Shown piece after piece: positions 4,735 through 5,066 of a stretch of 5,066 nt of DNA. Source of the DNA: an uncultured Oxalobacteraceae bacterium (GTDB lineage Bacteria; Pseudomonadota; Gammaproteobacteria; Burkholderiales; Burkholderiaceae_D); contig CALKVB010000652.1 of NCBI GenBank assembly GCA_937996605.1, forward strand, positions 1 to 5,066. Direction: 5' to 3'. The stretch's first letter is position 1. The number at the start of each line of letters is the position of its first letter. Made by a program: the position numbers and the translations under genes. Below the pieces are notes generated by a model that searched no databases, was not told the origin of the DNA, and saw nothing but the letters and a program-made list of their open reading frames with translations.

Positions 4735-5066
4735 ATGAGAAAAAAATTAGTGCTATTGACATTATTTTTGACCGCAATTTTAGTAACTCTTATCATTAAA
4801 AGTAATAAAACTCCTGGTGCCGATATTCAATCAAGCAAAGTCGAACAAGGCCGAATAAAGAACTCTTTTTATACATCAGGTACTTTGGCATACCGGAATC
4901 AGGCACGACTCTCAGCCGAGCTGGTTGCGAAAGTTACCCATATTTATGTTGAAGAAGGGCAAGCCGTTGAACCTGGTCAAGAATTGATTAAACTCGATGA
5001 TTCTACTGTGCGAACAGAGATTTCACAGATGGAAGCTCAAGTAGCTCGTGGCGAAATTGAGATTCG
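4735..5066 (+). CDS. HlyD/MacA-type periplasmic adaptor of a tripartite efflux system (5' part, cut by window edge)
   Basis: The visible 110 residues have a basic N-terminus (R2, K3, K4) and one membrane helix (about 5-21), which anchors the protein in the inner membrane. A first beta segment (about 35-55, with SGTLAY) and a biotinyl-lipoyl-like half-domain (about 58-89) follow. The half-domain includes VEEGQAVEPGQELIKLDD, the usual adaptor pattern of V-x-E-G-Q-x-V-x-x-G-x-x-L. From about residue 90 a Glu/Gln-rich stretch begins, as expected for the coiled-coil hairpin that reaches the outer-membrane channel. Adaptors of this family bridge an inner-membrane pump (ABC or RND type) and a TolC-like channel. 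The start follows AGCGAG at 8 nt and lies 14 bp after the membrane-protein gene. The frame is still open at base 5066. Which pump it serves is not visible. MacB-type is likeliest given the neighbour, but RND cannot be excluded. Confidence 0.92.
   Translation, partial: MRKKLVLLTLFLTAILVTLIIKSNKTPGADIQSSKVEQGRIKNSFYTSGTLAYRNQARLSAELVAKVTHIYVEEGQAVEPGQELIKLDDSTVRTEISQMEAQVARGEIEI

Overview
The window reads as bacterial, most likely a proteobacterium (probably gamma or beta). The grounds are the short intergenic gaps, Shine-Dalgarno and sigma70-like signals, a HlyD/MacA-type adaptor gene, and a gene tail resembling MxKDx pentapeptide-repeat proteins. No rRNA, tRNA, insertion sequence or CRISPR array is visible, so the species cannot be named. 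Most of the window is A+T-rich. The gene fragment at the left edge uses clearly more G/C-ending codons, so the rest may be accessory DNA.

Layout. (1) Positions 1-120 hold the last 39 codons of a low-complexity Lys/Asp/Ser/Met-rich protein, followed by a possible terminator and about 330 bp with no gene. (2) Positions 450-2726 hold a two-gene minus-strand ABC transporter operon. A complete ATPase comes first. A 442-residue membrane protein follows after 3 bp and looks like two ABC-2-type permease halves fused in one chain. A good sigma70-like promoter lies just upstream of the ATPase. (3) Positions 2727-3049 are a divergent, A+T-rich intergenic region. (4) On the plus strand from 3050 come a membrane-anchored glutaredoxin-like protein (CNAC motif), a 68-residue Sec-exported peptide precursor with four regularly spaced cysteines, a five-helix membrane protein that may be Yip1-like, and the start of a HlyD/MacA-type periplasmic adaptor cut by the right edge.

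How the genes may work together. The adaptor and the membrane protein directly before it look like one operon (14 bp gap); a MacB-type ATPase/permease would be expected beyond position 5066. The most interesting part is 3050-3990. It pairs a thiol-disulfide domain, predicted to face the periplasm, with a small secreted protein whose cysteine spacing (CX6C-X11-CX6C) suits a disulfide-locked helical hairpin. A strong hairpin without a U-tract separates the peptide gene from the transporter genes. A peptide production, folding and export module is a reasonable hypothesis, but the sequence alone does not prove it.
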